Positions 33,301 through 46,700 of a stretch of 64,000 bases of DNA are shown one piece after another. A program made the position numbers and the translations under genes. The notes below the pieces were generated by a model that was not told the DNA's origin, made no database searches, and was given only the letters and a program-made list of their open reading frames with translations. The stretch is from Plectrocnemia conspersa (Eukaryota > Arthropoda > Insecta > Trichoptera > Polycentropodidae): contig VTFK01000641.1 in assembly GCA_009617715.1 (NCBI GenBank), positions 1 through 64,000 of the forward strand. Reading direction: 5' to 3'. The first letter of the stretch is position 1; every line of letters starts with the position of its first letter.

Positions 33301-34879
33301 GAATCTAAAATAAAAGAAGGTAATAGTGAACAAAACATTCAATGCTGTTTTTTTATTAAATTTTATAAACTAATATAAAAATATGACACATTTACACGTA
33401 AAACTATATTTTTATATACGACATAAAAAATGGAAAATTATACATGTTGTATAAAACTGTTAAAACAAAACAATATTAAAATAAAATTATAACAGCAGAA
33501 TATTAATAAGATGATTGATATTTTTAAGCGAGTGTTATTATCATATAACAAATAACAGCACTTTGATATCCAAAAAAGATGGTCGATAAGTTGGCATATC
33601 TGACACTTACTCAAAATATTTAACGACCATTTTAAAATTGTTCAGATAACAGGTTGCAGCTTGCTTAAACTTATACAATAGTCATAAAAATTCAGTAAGT
33701 ACACGAGCTAATATAATATAATAACGCTACACCTCCCTCAGGCTGGCTATGTTTATAAAATCAGATACACGGCACCCAAATCAACAATATGGTTTGCGAC
33801 TTGCTTCCGACAACACATCAATAACTTCCACTTGAGCTTTCCAATTTGGACACACGATGGTTCGTACGGAATCGAACCAAGAGGAGTCAATGATCATCAA
33901 CAGACGAGATCGAGAAAGCAGCCGCTTCCCTCTTCACGTCAACCCTGGTCCAGCATCCAGAGTTCAACCCATTTTGCAGACGACTATATAAAATAACTTT
34001 TCGTATACATTAATATAATTATACAACTTTACGTAAACGTAACCAAATTGTATGCACAAATATCACCTTAAAACACAATATAAAATTTAAAATGATATTT
34101 TTTGAATTTTTAACGAATGTATTTGTGATTAGTTTTATATTTTTTATAATTGGGTTATTTTATCAATTATTATATATCCAGTAATGACATTAATTATAGA
34201 TTTTAGTGCAAAAACAAGAACCATTTCATATTTAGAATGTTACTTGTATGAAAATATCATGGCAGTGGTCCACGAGATACAAAATTTTGCGTCAAGTGGT
34301 CGCAGACAAAAGTCACGTAAATTTTACTGATTGTCGACACCGCCCTTTAGCAACTTTTAAAAGTGCCACATTGAGTAGACGCTACAACAATATGCAATGA
34401 ATTATACATCAATGCTCCTAGCAAAAAGACACTATGATACTACGGATATGACCCGAAGATATTTCAGAAATTTTCTTTGAATTCTCTTCAACAAGAAGTA
34501 TTTTGCTTCACTTGGAATCCAGATAAAATAATAACCATATATTGACCTTAATTATTTACGTTAGTTATTCTACTGCTTATTGATTGTCTGGGTCGCATAA
34601 ATTAAAGGAGGTATCTAGTGCAATTTAGTGTAATACATATGCACTTTGGATAGTACCGAGAGCTTTGCTCACTTTTGTTTATTATCCAGTTCGACTGTAC
34701 AAAATAATTTTATTTAAAAACGCTTTGGCTGTGCGTATTTAAATAAAACGATTTTATAGATGTTTTTCAGACTACCGCCACTCTCAAAAATCTAGTGCTA
34801 TTGCGTGCTTTCACGTAATGTGCCTTCGTTTATTATTTATAGTATTCTCCGATGAGTTTCCCCTTTGGTTTTGTGTGCA
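33301..34879. other. gene-poor stretch
   Basis: The GC-richer part at 33730-33980 looks like degraded coding sequence, but I could not assign a frame or family. Confidence 0.35.
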
Positions 34880-35013
34880 GCGCGGTACCACCCTGACCCT
34901 TCACCCTAAATCAGTCAGATAAGTTCGTTCGTCGCGAACGGACGACCTTACAGAAGTTAAAAAAAGGTTGCAAAATTTACATCGGCATACCGAATGACTA
35001 CCGACCAGTATTA
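34880..35013 (+). promoter_or_regulatory. possible non-coding first exon of the LDLa gene
   Basis: This GC-richer island contains TCAGTCAGAT, close to the arthropod initiator, and a hairpin GTTCGTCGCGAAC. It ends with ATTAC before a canonical donor GTAAGT. The LDLa gene 4 kb downstream needs a 5' exon, because an acceptor (TTACTTGTAG) stands at 39149-39158 just before its ATG. The link is inference. Confidence 0.25.
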
Positions 35014-38000
35014 CGTAAGTGGCTATCGTTTTACTAACTATAATTGTAAGTCTCTGATATTATTTTCATTGATAATTTTCTATATATAAGGTCTACGGAT
35101 CGTAGCATGCGTAGCCTTAGCAACACGGATCACTACATCGGTGTTAACCGGTGAAATCGGCAATAACAACGTGTGATTTAGATATTTCATTACATATAAA
35201 AGTTATTTTATTTTTATACTAATTATCACTATAATATTTGTTCACTTACTTGGCATATCAATAACGTGATAAACAGTTCTTTATATTTAATATATGAAAC
35301 TCGGTTTCCTACTAATAAACATTTTACTTTAAAATTTTTTTTTCATTAAATTGTAGTATTCTATGTTTTTATGTAAATATCGTAGTTTATAAAAAACTAT
35401 GACAATATAGTATGAGAAAAATGTTCCCATTTTATATAGACACGAAACACTCTTTTAAATTATTCATGATTTTTTTTAATTTCGTATCGATTTATATGTC
35501 ATGGATGTAAAATGCATATTTTGTTTAAAGTGTATGATTGTGAATATGGTTTAATTGTTTATAACGAGATTAACCTTTCGTTGACTGTGATGTACACCGA
35601 GTGTACATGTCATCTTATTATGTGAATATGTCGAATAAAATATTTATATTTTAGGGATTTCTCCGAGATCCACTTACATATTAAATTAGATGATCACAAT
35701 ATATAAGTAAAAACAGAAGTAGCAAAATTAAATATTCCAGTGACAAATTCACCAAGTTTCGCACAAGAGTAATGTTCGCATACAGAAGTTTTGAATATCG
35801 ATGGCTTAAAGTGTAAATTTTTTAACTCCACTTCTGGGTTAAAATGACTTAACAATGTCATCTTCTACCTTTAATCGAAATACACATGCTCAAAAAATTG
35901 TTATCTCTAAAAATCTCCAATTAAATACCAAAATTTCGTATCAATAAAATTAAGATATTATTTTATTTTTCTATTTTAAAGTTATGTATTTAGTTTTTTG
36001 TTTCTTCTGTAAAGATGTTAAATATTGAGTTAGAATTTTACACTTTATGCCATCGATATTATTTTTTATATTAAATATTTGTTACCTTAAATTTTCTCCG
36101 ATGCGATGTCAAATGCATGTACTCGTTTTCAGCATTTAAACTTACATTAATTGTTACATCTTGTTGATTTGTTAGACTTTAATTATGAAGATTACTTCGT
36201 AGTAATATTCGTGTTTTTACCATTTTAAATGACTAGCTTTTTTACATGTACACTGAGTGTACATCATCGGAGATTTTTTTCATAATTAACATGAATCTCA
36301 ATATTTGAATCACTTTTTTGTGGTAGTAATAGTTCACACCATTCGTATGAGTTTTATAAAACGGTTTCCGTACCCATTACAATTGTGTCAATCTTGGTGT
36401 TAATATTATCTTCTTGTGTTTTTATTTTATCTACATCCAAAGATGCATTAAAACAATTTGAAAGGTTTAGAAACATAAGATACCGCACGCATTAATAATA
36501 CACACTAGTATGAATACAATAATTACAATATTTTAGCAACAAATCAGATAAACTACTACAACTAATTCGCTTAAAGGCATTAAAGCCACCACCTTCATCA
36601 CTACACAAGGGAAGAATTATGTAGTATACATATTTTTTATCCTTGACTCGAAGCGATTGAGGTACACCTGAGCGTAATTTGGTTGAATTCGTATCACCTG
36701 GCGCGCTTGTTTCCATGCGGGGTGCCTTTGCCATAAGCCACCCACCATATCGGTCATTATCATGTTCAGGAAAGGGGGGTCAGCTAAAAACAGATGGCCT
36801 CGTTTCCGGATTCTTCGGAAACACCTGCCAGAATCGTTACATAAGCCAAGTGCGACGGAAATTGACTACTCCATATGGTTTTAAAATAATGAAACTGTAT
36901 TTTTTTCATGAAACATCTTCGCGTTCCTTCCGAAAATAGGGGAGTGTGCGCAAAGACATTTCAAGTTAAAAATGACTGACTCACTTTTACCCCAGTGACA
37001 CACGACACGAAGTAATTTTCCGGATCGTCGGTTCTAAGGTGATCGTAGGACTTTAATTATGTATGAAATTGTATATAATGAAATGAAACATGAAGCACCT
37101 GAAGGGGGTTGAAGTAAACGTAAATTTTTCTGATGTACATAATCGTTTCATAAATAAATACCTATTATATATAACATGATTCTAAATTAGAAACGATCTT
37201 ATTAATATATGGTATGTATAAAACCGTTTAATTAGTCGATAACATTAATATAATGGCCAGGTTCAATAATAGAATACACCATCCGCTGTCAAATACACTC
37301 AAATACCACTGGCCGATATTTCAGCACAAATTTATAAACTTGAATTTACCGTGTTTGATATTTTTGTACGATATGCGCTACTTAAAATAAATACATTTGC
37401 TTTATTTCAGGCAAATATAATGGTACCTAGCAGTTCCTAGTAATTCTGTTATATAACAAAGAAATGACCGCGCCCTTTTTTATGATAGGGTTGACTGGCG
37501 AAATGTGCATTTTTATCTTCATTGTCATATTTTTACGCAAATAGTCCACGGAATAAGCTCCATTAGACATTAATGTTGAATATTAGCAATAAGCAAGTCA
37601 CAATAAATATATTTAAAAAAAAAAACTTATATGAAAAAATAAATGTTTTTAAAAAAATTGCCCGAGATGTATGTTTTTAATAAGTGTGGTTGAAATAGAG
37701 GATATAAATAAAATAAGTAATAATTAAAATGTGTTAACTTGAGTTATAAGTAAATAAATATGAAAAATGTATATTTTTTTTATTGTTGTAACACTAAATA
37801 TTATTACTTTTTTAACCTAACATCATTAAGAATACACATAAAAAGTTTTAAATTTTTAAACACATATTTATAACATAATTTATGTAAAAATACAAATCAA
37901 AGATTTTTTCAAAAAAAAATTTCGTTTATGATAGGCCAAATTATCTTGGAGTAAAAGAGTTATGTAGTATTTAAGTATTTTTATTCTATAATATTTACAT

Positions 38001-38640
38001 AAAAATTTACAACTCAAATTTAATTAATGTTACTTTTAACATGAGTAGAACTAATAAGTATATGAGATATTTGGAAAATAAATATTATTGCGATATTCTA
38101 AAATAAATATTAAATGTTCAATAATAAGAATAAAGTAACATAAATAAATCACAGTAATTCATAATCATCAATCATATAAATTTGTCGTATTTTAAACAAA
38201 CAAATTTATAATTTTCGCACTCCTTTCTCATTTTTTTTTACAAAAGTTTATTTCAAAATTATATATATATGTATAATGGCATATAGTCACATAATGCACA
38301 ATACTGATTTATAACCATTTTCATTGTTTATAATTTTTAAAGGTTTCTCGTAAGGTTCTTTCTCATTTTATTGTACAAAAATTGAGGAGGCATCCAGAAA
38401 CGATCAATCAAATAATAAAGATTTTGCGCCCAAGTTTTCGAAAATATTTTTTTTTATTAATAATTAATTTAATATTTTAATTACAAAATAATTTGTAATT
38501 AAAATATTTATTATATAGAAATAATAGTATCCGAGGTATTTGGATGATTTGGTTCTGCTAAAGCTAAACAATAAACATGGTGAATCATGCGAGCGGTACT
38601 CAGATTATTTTTTCAGTCAATTAATTAAAATAATAATAGT
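35014..38640. other. long AT-rich stretch with two matching palindromes
   Basis: Two copies of ATGTACAC(C/T)GAGTGTACAT lie at 35590-35608 and 36246-36264. A GC-richer part at 36640-36860 has open frames on both strands but no family I recognise. The remainder (37000-38600) is very AT-rich and shows nothing else. Confidence 0.4.
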
Positions 38641-38731
38641 AAAAATGGTAATATAGATAATACCGGTATTGACATTTTTTTCTCTAGATAATACCGGTAT
38701 TGAAAATTTCGGTATTATTGCAATCCCTAGA
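38641..38731. mobile_element. hAT-like terminal fragment with ACCGGTAT repeats
   Basis: TAGATAATACCGGTATTGA occurs twice (38654-38672 and 38685-38703), then ATTGCAATCCCTAG. Read in reverse, CTAGGGATTGCAATAATACC resembles ends of hAT elements that carry ACCGGTA motifs. No opposite end was found. Confidence 0.4.
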
Positions 38732-39183
38732 TGCACCGAATACCGTTTTCCCGGTAAGCGCTGGCGCTACGCACAGGCACAACAGGCACCCGCTTGTGGC
38801 GGCCAAATTAAAGAAGTGACCTGGCGGTCACTTTTTAATTATATTTAATAAACTTCTTCAAAATGTTTTTTTATTTTTTTTTTGTTTTTTTATATACGTT
38901 ATATACAACTTTTTGTTAATTGTATAGCATATATTAAATCAAAAAATTGCATTTGTTAAATGGAAAATAAAGTTTTGCGTCACATGAAAAAACTAAAATG
39001 TTGATAGTGCTGAACCCAAAAGTTTAACAGCGTCTTTGATTTTACGCTTATTTGTTTACATTTTTTATTTAAAATAAATATTACAATTTCATTTGTATTT
39101 CATCTATTTTTTATATTACGTATATTCATTAAAACTTAAAATGTGTTTTTACTTGTAGATGACGTTATGACACTTCAAAAACA
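38732..39183. other. 5' flank of the LDLa gene
   Basis: No TATA or start site is clear. The last bases (TTTTTACTTGTAG, to 39158) are a good splice acceptor, so the ATG at 39184 lies in an internal exon. Confidence 0.45.
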
Positions 39184-42100
39184 ATGGACAATCACGACAG
39201 CTTTTACTTTGAAAGGCAAGAGCGGCGAAGAATCGAAGAAACAAATTTCAGAAGACAATTTTCTAGTCAGAAGACAAACAAGAAAAGCGCTTTCAAAACC
39301 AACACTATTCCTTCTAGACTGGACAGGCATAATGTATACAATAGCAGCATAAGACAAGACATAATCAGAAATGTGCCGATCAGTTTTTCAAACCAATTCT
39401 TGCCAGAAGTGCATTCCACCCCCGTAGAAAAGAACAAAAGCGAGTTCTACCAATCGCAAAGCAATTTCTTCGATATTCCTACCATATCTAGAAGAATAGA
39501 TATGCAAAATTGCGAGCTTCAGACTGCCACTTCGACGAATCCTATCGTCGAAGGAAAGGTCATCAAAAAGAGGGGCGTCAGAGGAATCAGCTGGATACTC
39601 AGATTAGCCATAAAGGACAATACAGTGGGGAAGATTTACAGAACTCAAATAGGCTGGGTTCTGTTATGTCTAGTCATAGTTTCCTTATTGGGTAGTCTTT
39701 TGGCTTACTATTCTAAATATTTATTCACTTATCACTTTGTGTTGTTGCCAAATGAGCCGAAGATTTATAAGGAAACGTTTCCAAATATAATGAATGACAC
39801 CAACAAGATAATGGATTTCGAATCGATTATGAAAAACTACACAGATATAGACGATAGACTGCAAGCGGAAACTGAAAGTTTTTCATCGAGTACTACTGAA
39901 TCTGCTAGAAAACTGGTTTCTAACGATACAAAAAACCAACTGAGTGACATATGCAAAGATTGTCGTATATTGTTGGATATTTGCATGGTAGAAATCGAAA
40001 GTGGAATACCAAAATGTAAGGCAGCGCTGGACATCAATGATCCGACAGGTGAGTTTATTCTTAAACATTTATAATTCAATAATATCAGAATGTGGAAGTC
40101 AACTCTTCTATCACCGTCACATTATGTGGTAATCAGACATTATACTGATGGTAATTTTGCTTCTAGGTTAGTATTAGTATTTTGAAGCTTTACAATTTAT
40201 ATTTTCTTGAGCTTGAAATATTAACCCCAAAATCGGTTACGAAATCAAAGTAGGGTGCTCTTTAATAATTTCTGATGTGAATGAATTGAATGTGATTTGA
40301 TTTAGGGTGTGGCGGACTGTGCGCTTTGGAGGTGGAAGCTTGTCGACTGCTCCATCACAATTATTCAATTTACGCCTGCAAACCGATAGATAATCATCCG
40401 CAGTGCAAAATCGGCGAATGGAGGTGTAAGAACAAATTTTGCATTTCAAAGGCCAAGCGGTGCGACGGCGTAATAAATTGTTACGACGGCTCCGACGAGA
40501 CTGAGTGTGAAGGTGAGCCGAATACCAATTAGTAGAGAGGCTCTTCGCATCATCGTCTTAAACGTTTGATCTATTTGCAGAATGCGACCTCGCCAAGAAT
40601 TTTCACTGCGAAAACAACACGTCTTGCATGGAAAACTCTAAAAAGTGCAACGGAATCATCGACTGCTGGGACGGTTCCGACGAGCACAACTGCACTGGTA
40701 CAATTTTTTTCAATAGTTAGTAATAATATGTATATGAATCTTTATCGGTTAGGCTCATGTACATATGATTTAAAACAATATGATCTCTTAGTGATAGTAA
40801 TAACAAATTCATCGGACAAAGGCCGCAAGAATTAGGTAGATTACTGTACATTTTTTTTATTATAATTATATTTAAATTTTGACCACTTTACTTTTTATCT
40901 GGATTTTTTTCTTTTTTGCATAGTCCCTATTTTAAAATAGAATGGTCGATCCAACTGGTTACTAACATAATTGAGATATTTATAATGTCAAATTTTATGA
41001 AATTTCAATTAAAACTACGGCAGTCGTTGTGGTACAAAAATCGTTACATCCCACATATACAGATTGATCCAATTCCAGTTTCCTATGTTAGCAGCATTAT
41101 AAATCAGACAGCTGTCAATAATCACGCGTGTTCAATGTGTCGATTGTTTGCAACGACACATTTACGAAATGGGTCTCTTAACCACCGCTCAATGCGTTAA
41201 AATTGTTCAAATATTCTACAAAAATAATTTATAAGAAGATTATGTTTAATTTCATTGTCCTACTGAGCGAACAATTCGCAACGTAGTAGAAAAAAATGAA
41301 GAGACTGGAAGTGTCGGAGATAGGGTCAGGCCTGCGCATCATCGTGGCGCTCGATGATGCGATTAGCCGAGAATATTGCTGCTGTAAGTGAAAGTGTGGC
41401 TGAAGAACCGTAATTGTCGATTTGTCAGTGTTCGTAGCTTTTTGGCTATTCTTATGGCTCTCTTTGACGTATCTGAAGTTGCACCTGCACCCGCATAAAA
41501 TTCAGATTAAAACAAAAACTGAAGCCCAGAGACAATGGACTGTGAATAATTTACAAAGATTGAGCGATAGAGCAGCAGGAAGTTGATGCTGATTTTTTAA
41601 AGAAAATCGACTCTGATAAGGCACATTTACACCTCTCTAGGTATGTTAATAAGCAAACTTTCCGCATATAGGACGAGGAAAATCCTCATTTGATTCACGA
41701 GAGACCATTACATTCCTAGAAAGTGACTGGGCATTGTGTTCAGGCGGCGTCATTGGGCCATACTTTTTTGAAAAAATTGGTTAGTATGTTTTTTGTCTGT
41801 TTAAAGTATAGAAAAATTAAAAGAAAACTAAGGTTCGATCAATTCTTACCTCTCGGAAGATAATCGTGTCATCATCGACGTAGTGGAAACACTCGGTTAG
41901 TCATTTATTTATTTAACCTTCTCAGATCCAGTGCACAATGCAATGTACAATAATTTATTTATAGTTTTTGAAGCCGCTTTCGATTTATTTTCACCAAGAC
42001 CTTTTATAAACTATAAGTGTACACCATATTATTTGAAAATACAAAAAAAAAATGTTATGCCCCTTGTATGAAAAAAAATTTTTAAAATACTAAATAAAAA

Positions 42101-43229
42101 AATAAACAATAAATATTTTTCTACGAAAACAATAAATATTTTTTTATGCCCCTAAATAAAAAATTACACAAAAAATATTTTTCCTGCCCTTTAATGTACT
42201 TAATGAAATAGTAAATATTTCTTCTACGAAAAATAAAAATTAATGTTTGAGAGGGTTAAAATTATGGCTGTCCTAACCTAACAGGTTACCCCAATACGTC
42301 CCAAATAATTGGTTACATTGAAAGCTTTTTTTCTGTTTATTTTTATTTGTTCCTACAGTGATAAATTTAAATTTGATATGTCGTCAATTTTGAACCGTTA
42401 AATATCACAAAATTTTTCGCTGCAATGTAAAATCATTCTTTATTTTCTTTTAAAGTTAAGTAAACGAGATTAATTCCATAAGTTAAATATGGCACTAGTT
42501 AAAACGAATAACATTACAGACGCCAATTTTTATAATCAAGTAGAATTCTCATACTTGAAATCGAACATATGTGCACATTATAATACCTCTTGTGTCACAT
42601 ATTCAAAACGATTTTTATTAATTTTTGTGTACTATAATATTAACCATTTTATTTTAATACTTTTTAAAATTTCAATGTAAAAATAAAAATGTTAAGAATT
42701 CATAGTTGGATTTATACCAAAAGAATTTCAGTGGTTGGCTATTTTTTGCGCAATCGTCGACACAAACTTTTATGACGCGCGTACAACCACATCGTCATAA
42801 AAACTATTGATACATTTTTAGTAAATAATAGCAGACATAAATTAAATGGTGTTCCTTTTTTGATTATTCTATTCAAACGAGAAAAAATAAGCTCGAAGAA
42901 GGAAATTGGAAATGTTTAAAATCTATCATGGATAACCGAATCCAGAGTATTCTAGATTGAAAATATACATTCTTTATATCTGATTTCACTTCAAAAACAA
43001 CATTTCTATTATAGAATGTCCCAACGATCAGTACACGTGTAACAGCGGCGAGTGCATCAGCTTACCTCTGTTCTGCGATGGATTCCCGGACTGCAAGGAC
43101 AAAACGGATGAACCGATCGGATGCAAGGGCAAGTGTGGCAAACACGAGTTTGAATGCGACAACTCCAGATGTATACCAAAATATCAACTTTGCAAATGGC
43201 ACAGACAACTGCAAAGACAATTCAGATGA
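39184..43229 (+). CDS. type II membrane protein with LDL-receptor class A repeats, frame broken at the end
   Basis: This is a single-pass membrane protein with an extracellular ligand-binding-like region; its ligand is unknown. Exons: 39184-40048, 40306-40512, 40581-40697, 43015-43229, all joined in phase 1, 467 residues as read. A polar N-terminus (~155 residues) with no signal peptide precedes one membrane span (~156-176, IGWVLLCLVIVSLLGSLLAY), indicating a type II topology. After a Cys-rich region come LDLa modules: CKNKFCISKAKRCDGVINC...DGSDETEC, CENNTSCMENSKKCNGIIDC...DGSDEHNC and CNSGECISLPLFCDGFPDC. The fourth (CDNSRCIPKYQLC) loses frame at 43194-43196, where one extra A changes the expected NGTDNCKDNSDEVDC; in the shifted frame that block reads on to a TAG at 43240. 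The architecture recalls corin-like proteins, but no protease domain follows. It could be a decaying gene, an assembly error or a short receptor. Confidence 0.75.
41169..41900 (+). pseudogene. mariner/IS630-type transposase remnant in LDLa intron 3
   Basis: Through many frameshifts the plus strand reads TTAQCVKIVQIFYKNN, then VEKNEETGSVGDRVRPAHH, AENIAAVSESVAEEP, EEQQ-like IEQQEVDADFLKKI, DEENPHLIHERPLH and IGPYFFE-like LGHTFLKK. These are the ordered blocks of a transposase common in insect genomes. The copy is heavily decayed and lies in the long intron before the last LDLa exon. Confidence 0.8.
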
Positions 43230-43507
43230 AGTCGACTGTTAGGTAAACTGGCGCAAAGAACTACTTACCACTCTACTTTTATTTGTAATGTTAACTGCAT
43301 TATTTATTTGTGGGCTTCCTTATAAAATATTCAACATTAAATTAGCCCAACGCAAAATAAAATACAAAGAAAAAGTTCCTAAAAGGACAATCACACATAA
43401 GACTGCCTAATTTAATATATACACAATATAACCGTAGTATTAGTTAAAATTTAAACGACAAACAGTAGCGTGGTTTTTAAACACAAATGTTTTGTATTGA
43501 GTGATGA

Positions 43508-43513
43508 AATAAA
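43508..43513 (+). terminator. polyadenylation signal of the LDLa gene
   Basis: AATAAA about 280 bases after the stop. The convergent Ars2 signal lies just 90 bases away. Confidence 0.55.
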
Positions 43514-43604
43514 TATTTTTTTCATATAAAGCTTTCATATTTTGTTACAACCGTGATCAGGATTTTTAAAAATAAATAAAAAATATGATGAATAGGTTAC
43601 CATT

Positions 43605-43610
43605 TTTATT
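43605..43610 (-). terminator. polyadenylation signal of Ars2
   Basis: AATAAA on the minus strand about 135 bases after the Ars2 stop. Confidence 0.55.
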
Positions 43611-43744
43611 AAATGATTATTTAGTCATTATAAAAAAAGAAATCGCCAACATTGATGATTTTTATGGACGTTTTACATCAAGGAAATACGTATAATATAA
43701 ATTAAAAAGTTCAGATAGAAGCAGTTACGTACAATGCTTCGAAT

Positions 43745-46700
43745 TTAAACGAAATCCTCTGGTTCCCTCGGAGCGTCGAGATCTCTGTAGTGAATGATGG
43801 GGCGATAGTCGCTCGGGGGACCCCTTTAAGAACACGGAAAATTTTATTTAAACTCATAATTAGTAATACATATTTTGCATATAAAGTTTGTTTTTTAAAA
43901 TTATGTTTTATGAAATTATTTTATTTATAAAAAGCAACACCCTTTAAATGTATATTTTATTCTAATTTTTAAGCCCAAAAATACACATAGTAACTGTAAT
44001 AAATTATAACAAAATTAAAAATAATTTACAAAGCTTGTCTTTAACATCCCGGCATTTGTGTTATAAATATCTAGGTTAGATCCAAGTGGTAAAATAACAC
44101 TAACACTAGATTTGTAACGATAAAGCAATAATCTTCAAAAAGATTATTTTTAAGATTCAAATTGTTTAAAACTGTTGTCTTGAGAAATAAAAATAAAAAT
44201 AATAAGTTGCGTTTATATATAGATATACATATGTATAACCAAAACCAAGAAATATGAGCGACAATATGCGGGGTTAGAAAAGAATAACAGTAAAACATCC
44301 TTACATTGAATCTTGACACCTTTACGCCTCCCGCATGTTGTCGCTCACATGAGATCTAATCTAGGAATTTTAAATCTGTTGTAATCCATTACTTATGCTC
44401 GATTTTTAACACTGACTTACCATGATATTTTCAATATGGCTAAAAAATCATTCCTCTCAGAGAGATTGAACGAATTACAAGGATTGAAGGTAGTAGGTTA
44501 ATATTTAAAAGAATGAAAATTTAATCAGAATTTATTAGTAGATTTTATTCTGATATTATTTTCTATTATTTTATTAATAGATTTTATTCTATAAAAAATA
44601 TTCTTCTTGCAGCATTATGTCATGTCAACGGAAAAGATTAAAAAAAAAAAGACAGATCGCCTTTCTCTGGGTATTCAAGATCATGGTAAGGTATCAGTGT
44701 CCGAGTTTCCACATAATCCCTGAAATGCACTTTCACATTAACAATGTCTATTTTATCAAGTTCACATACTATATATGTATGTACATTGTAGTCAACTGAT
44801 TATTCTTCAGCTTATAAAATATCTTAATTATAATCATGATTGCTTCAATGGAATAATATAGTAATAAATATAAATCATGTATTTACCTGCCACGGTTGTA
44901 CGACCGAATGTGTCGAGAACTGGCGTACGGCGCCGGGGGATACGCTGGAGGTGCGTAACCGTAAGCCGGAGGATAACCATATCCGCCTCTCGAATACGCA
45001 GCTCCGTAGCTACTTTGAGAATAGGAAGACGGTTGTGACGATTCAGATCGCTTATTGGACGCAGGATGCTCCTGCAGTTGAGGACGTTTTGGATCCTTCA
45101 AGTAATTGTTGAAGTAATCAACCTCTTTTTTAACCTCATCTACCTATTTATTTAAAAATAAATTTTCACCTCAACATTCCTTTTGCAATCAAATATAACA
45201 TTCTAAGCAAACCTTTTCTGCATGCTTATTAAATATATGCTTCCTGATGAAACCTGGACCTTTGAACTTCTTGCCGCTCAGCGGACACAACCATTTGTCT
45301 TTGTCCAATTCTTGGGTGTTAGCCAATATAAACTTCTCCACCTCTCCTTGAGGATCCTTAGTGCCCAACTTGACGAGCTCGTCGTCGTCTATAGTTTGCG
45401 TATCTTGAAGGAATGATGACATTTTGCCCTCAAAAGTTTTAATGTAATCGAGTATTTCGTTCATAATAGGCTATGGAAAAATGAAAATTGAAATAAGTAT
45501 TTAAACACTTTATAAATAATTACTATATAAATATAAAAAAGAAACCTTGCTGGAAGGCATAGGTCCTCGGGCGTGCATGATTCCGCAGCGATTTGGCATC
45601 TCGTCTTCGTACGGATATTCACAGTGGTTGTAATAATCAACCGAATGCACAATCCGCAAATACAGGATCAGCCTATCCAAGACCGCAGTCAATTGAGCAT
45701 CTCGATCAGCGTCAGGAATGGTGGGCTCTTCCTTGTCAGCAGACGTAGCCGCTTCCGTATTTCCGTTGTTGGCCAAGCCCAACAGTTCCTCTTCTTCCGC
45801 GGGAGCCTCTTCGATCAGGTACTCAGTGATGTTGTGAAGAACAGGATTGGAAGACTAAAATTCGAATTGTAATTATTTTGTAAGTTTTTTAAACTACTTA
45901 AGGTACAAATGTTTATTATAAATTTTATATTATATATAATTATGTGACAACGTAATTATAAATAATTTAATATTTCAAAAACTGTCCGAAACTTTTCAGA
46001 GATGTTCACGGATTACGTGGATGACCAAAATTTTAGACCTTCATAGTTACTCCAACGCGTCACGATTAGGATTCTCAATCGAATATTAACACAGGTAGTA
46101 GTCATTTTTTCTCGCAATATACCCGAGTGAATAGTGCCACTCTAAAATCCATGATTGTTTATGCACCTTTATTTTGTTTTAAAATGCGAGACGAGACGCT
46201 TCTTCTCAAAAAAAAAATGCTTTCGAAAAACATTTGTGTATAGAAAACTTGTGGCGGTGTTTACTATGACTGAATTCGCAGAATTCATTCGTTGAAAGGA
46301 ACAAAATGTTGAAAAGGCCTACCTTCATTATCGTTTAACGATTATCTTAAAAACAGGCGTGTGTCGCAAATTTTTGTAAAGTTATAAGTTATTTGTATTT
46401 GTTGTTTCAAGACGCCAAGATTTTATTTCAATCAGTTCAATAATTCAACGACCAATCACAAGGCAGAAATTTAAGAGAACATTTTGGTAATTTGTTTCTA
46501 GTTATTTAATTTACATGCAAATCTGCACAAAATAAACGCCTATACGGATCCGATCTTTATGTATGTTTATCAAATTCAAAACATGGAGAATTGAAACAAT
46601 CGTACACGAGAGGGTACTTTCGGTAAAACCTACAATAGGAATAGTTTATTCATTATCATTATGGATCTTGGAACAGGTGCATCATATTTTCTCGAATACA

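Noticed and set aside
36492..36939. Open frames on both strands in a GC-richer patch
   Set aside because: Neither shows a recognisable family or splice context; possibly a very old retroposed fragment, but not supportable.
38641..38731. Short interspaced repeats resembling a CRISPR-like pattern (TAGATAATACCGGTATTGA twice)
   Set aside because: There are only two units, in an animal genome next to a hAT-like end; they are terminal repeats of an element.
43240..43242. Extension of the LDLa gene past the TAG through the donor-like TTAG/GTAAAC
   Set aside because: The TAG would stay in frame before the donor, no downstream plus-strand LDLa exon was found, and the convergent Ars2 gene begins 500 bases later.
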